This document shows, piece by piece, positions 63,871 to 64,000 of a stretch of 64,000 nucleotides of DNA; within the stretch, counting starts at the first letter, position 1, and every line of letters begins with the position of its first letter. Position numbers and translations under genes: made by a program. This stretch comes from Heligmosomoides polygyrus polygyrus. Lineage: Eukaryota; Nematoda; Chromadorea; Rhabditida; Heligmosomidae. The notes under the pieces were generated by a model. That model saw nothing but the letters and a program-made list of their open reading frames with translations. It had not been told where the DNA came from and ran no database searches. Location of the stretch: the NCBI GenBank assembly GCA_947396885.1, contig OX377203.1, positions 6,014,001-6,078,000 on the forward strand, read 5' to 3'.

Positions 63871-64000
63871 TAGGTTCCACTATAGGACGGACGTTAGTTT
63901 TGAAAGCGAGTAGAAGGATAGCCTTGTTTTTGCTAGAAAGCCCTTTGAAAATATGATACGTTCGCATAATTGCTTGCCTACATCGAATTCTAATATGCTC

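Larger units (their letters stand above)
62010..64000 (-). pseudogene. CR1-like reverse transcriptase relic split by a mariner
   Basis: To the right of the mariner (63873-64000) the minus strand reads AIMRTYHIFKGLSSKNKAIL and LLAFKTNVRPIVE. To its left (62586-62200) it continues VFNPCKDIYCIERVQNNFTR, RMPNALVRNRCLELPI and, in another frame, RRKVSDVWMVQKILLNG to QEPHTSRSRRA. Together these are the C-terminal RT segment of a CR1 element. The rest lies beyond the window. The mariner at 62589-63870 inserted at a TA within it. Confidence 0.8.

Noticed and set aside
1..64000. Search for CRISPR arrays, prokaryotic operons and rRNA genes
   Set aside because: No regularly spaced short repeats, ribosome-binding-site spaced ORFs or rRNA-like conserved blocks were seen; all content fits a nematode nuclear genome.

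Overview
The window is eukaryotic and looks like an intron-rich, repeat-choked nematode genome, most likely a strongylid / hookworm-type worm. The reasons are: a BEL/Pao retroelement carrying a phlebovirus-like glycoprotein, as in nematode elements of the Tas/Cer type; a mariner close to the hookworm element 'bandit'; several RTE-, CR1- and Penelope-like fragments; tRNA-derived SINEs; a nematode-style chemoreceptor gene (7TM Srd-like) with small exons; and 3' splice sites of the TTTTAG/TTTCAG kind. The species call is inference. I see no bacterial operons, CRISPR array or rRNA genes.

Layout. (1) 1-9357: an almost complete BEL/Pao LTR retrotransposon on the minus strand. It has one uninterrupted 2,647-codon gag-pol-env frame, plus a separate 136-codon coiled-coil/zinc-knuckle ORF between env and the 3' LTR. 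The LTR parts that can be compared are identical, so it is young. (2) 9.4-12.6 kb: PIF/Harbinger-like MITEs with 3-bp TWA target duplications. (3) 12.6-19 kb: three copies (two direct, one inverted) of a repeat that ends in a tRNA-like segment. Two of them are interrupted by separate 5'-truncated RTE-type retrotransposons with clear 11- and 15-bp target duplications. (4) 19-34 kb: CR1, RTE, Penelope-like, mariner and SINE debris. Nested insertions can be read here, including an RTE tail inside a mariner and SINEs with 13-14 bp duplications. (5) 35.3-36.9 kb: a small three-exon host gene (125 aa, N-terminal signal or membrane segment), with a CR1 fragment in its second intron. (6) 37-45 kb: a DNA transposon with CAGGGTGGCCC ends, a MITE, a CR1-containing block that is repeated in inverted orientation at 49-53 kb, and minisatellite. 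(7) 45.5-57.6 kb: exons of one Srd-like serpentine receptor, spread over 12 kb because transposons fill two introns (a bandit-like mariner in the first; DNA transposon, Penelope, CR1, RTE, SINE and mariner pieces in another). (8) 57.6-64 kb: mostly unassigned AT-rich sequence, then a CR1 reverse-transcriptase end split by a second, frameshifted bandit-like mariner.

The host genes supported here are the 125-aa gene and the receptor, which has a probable frameshift in its second recognisable exon. Nearly everything else is mobile DNA, and target duplications let the order of many insertions be read directly.
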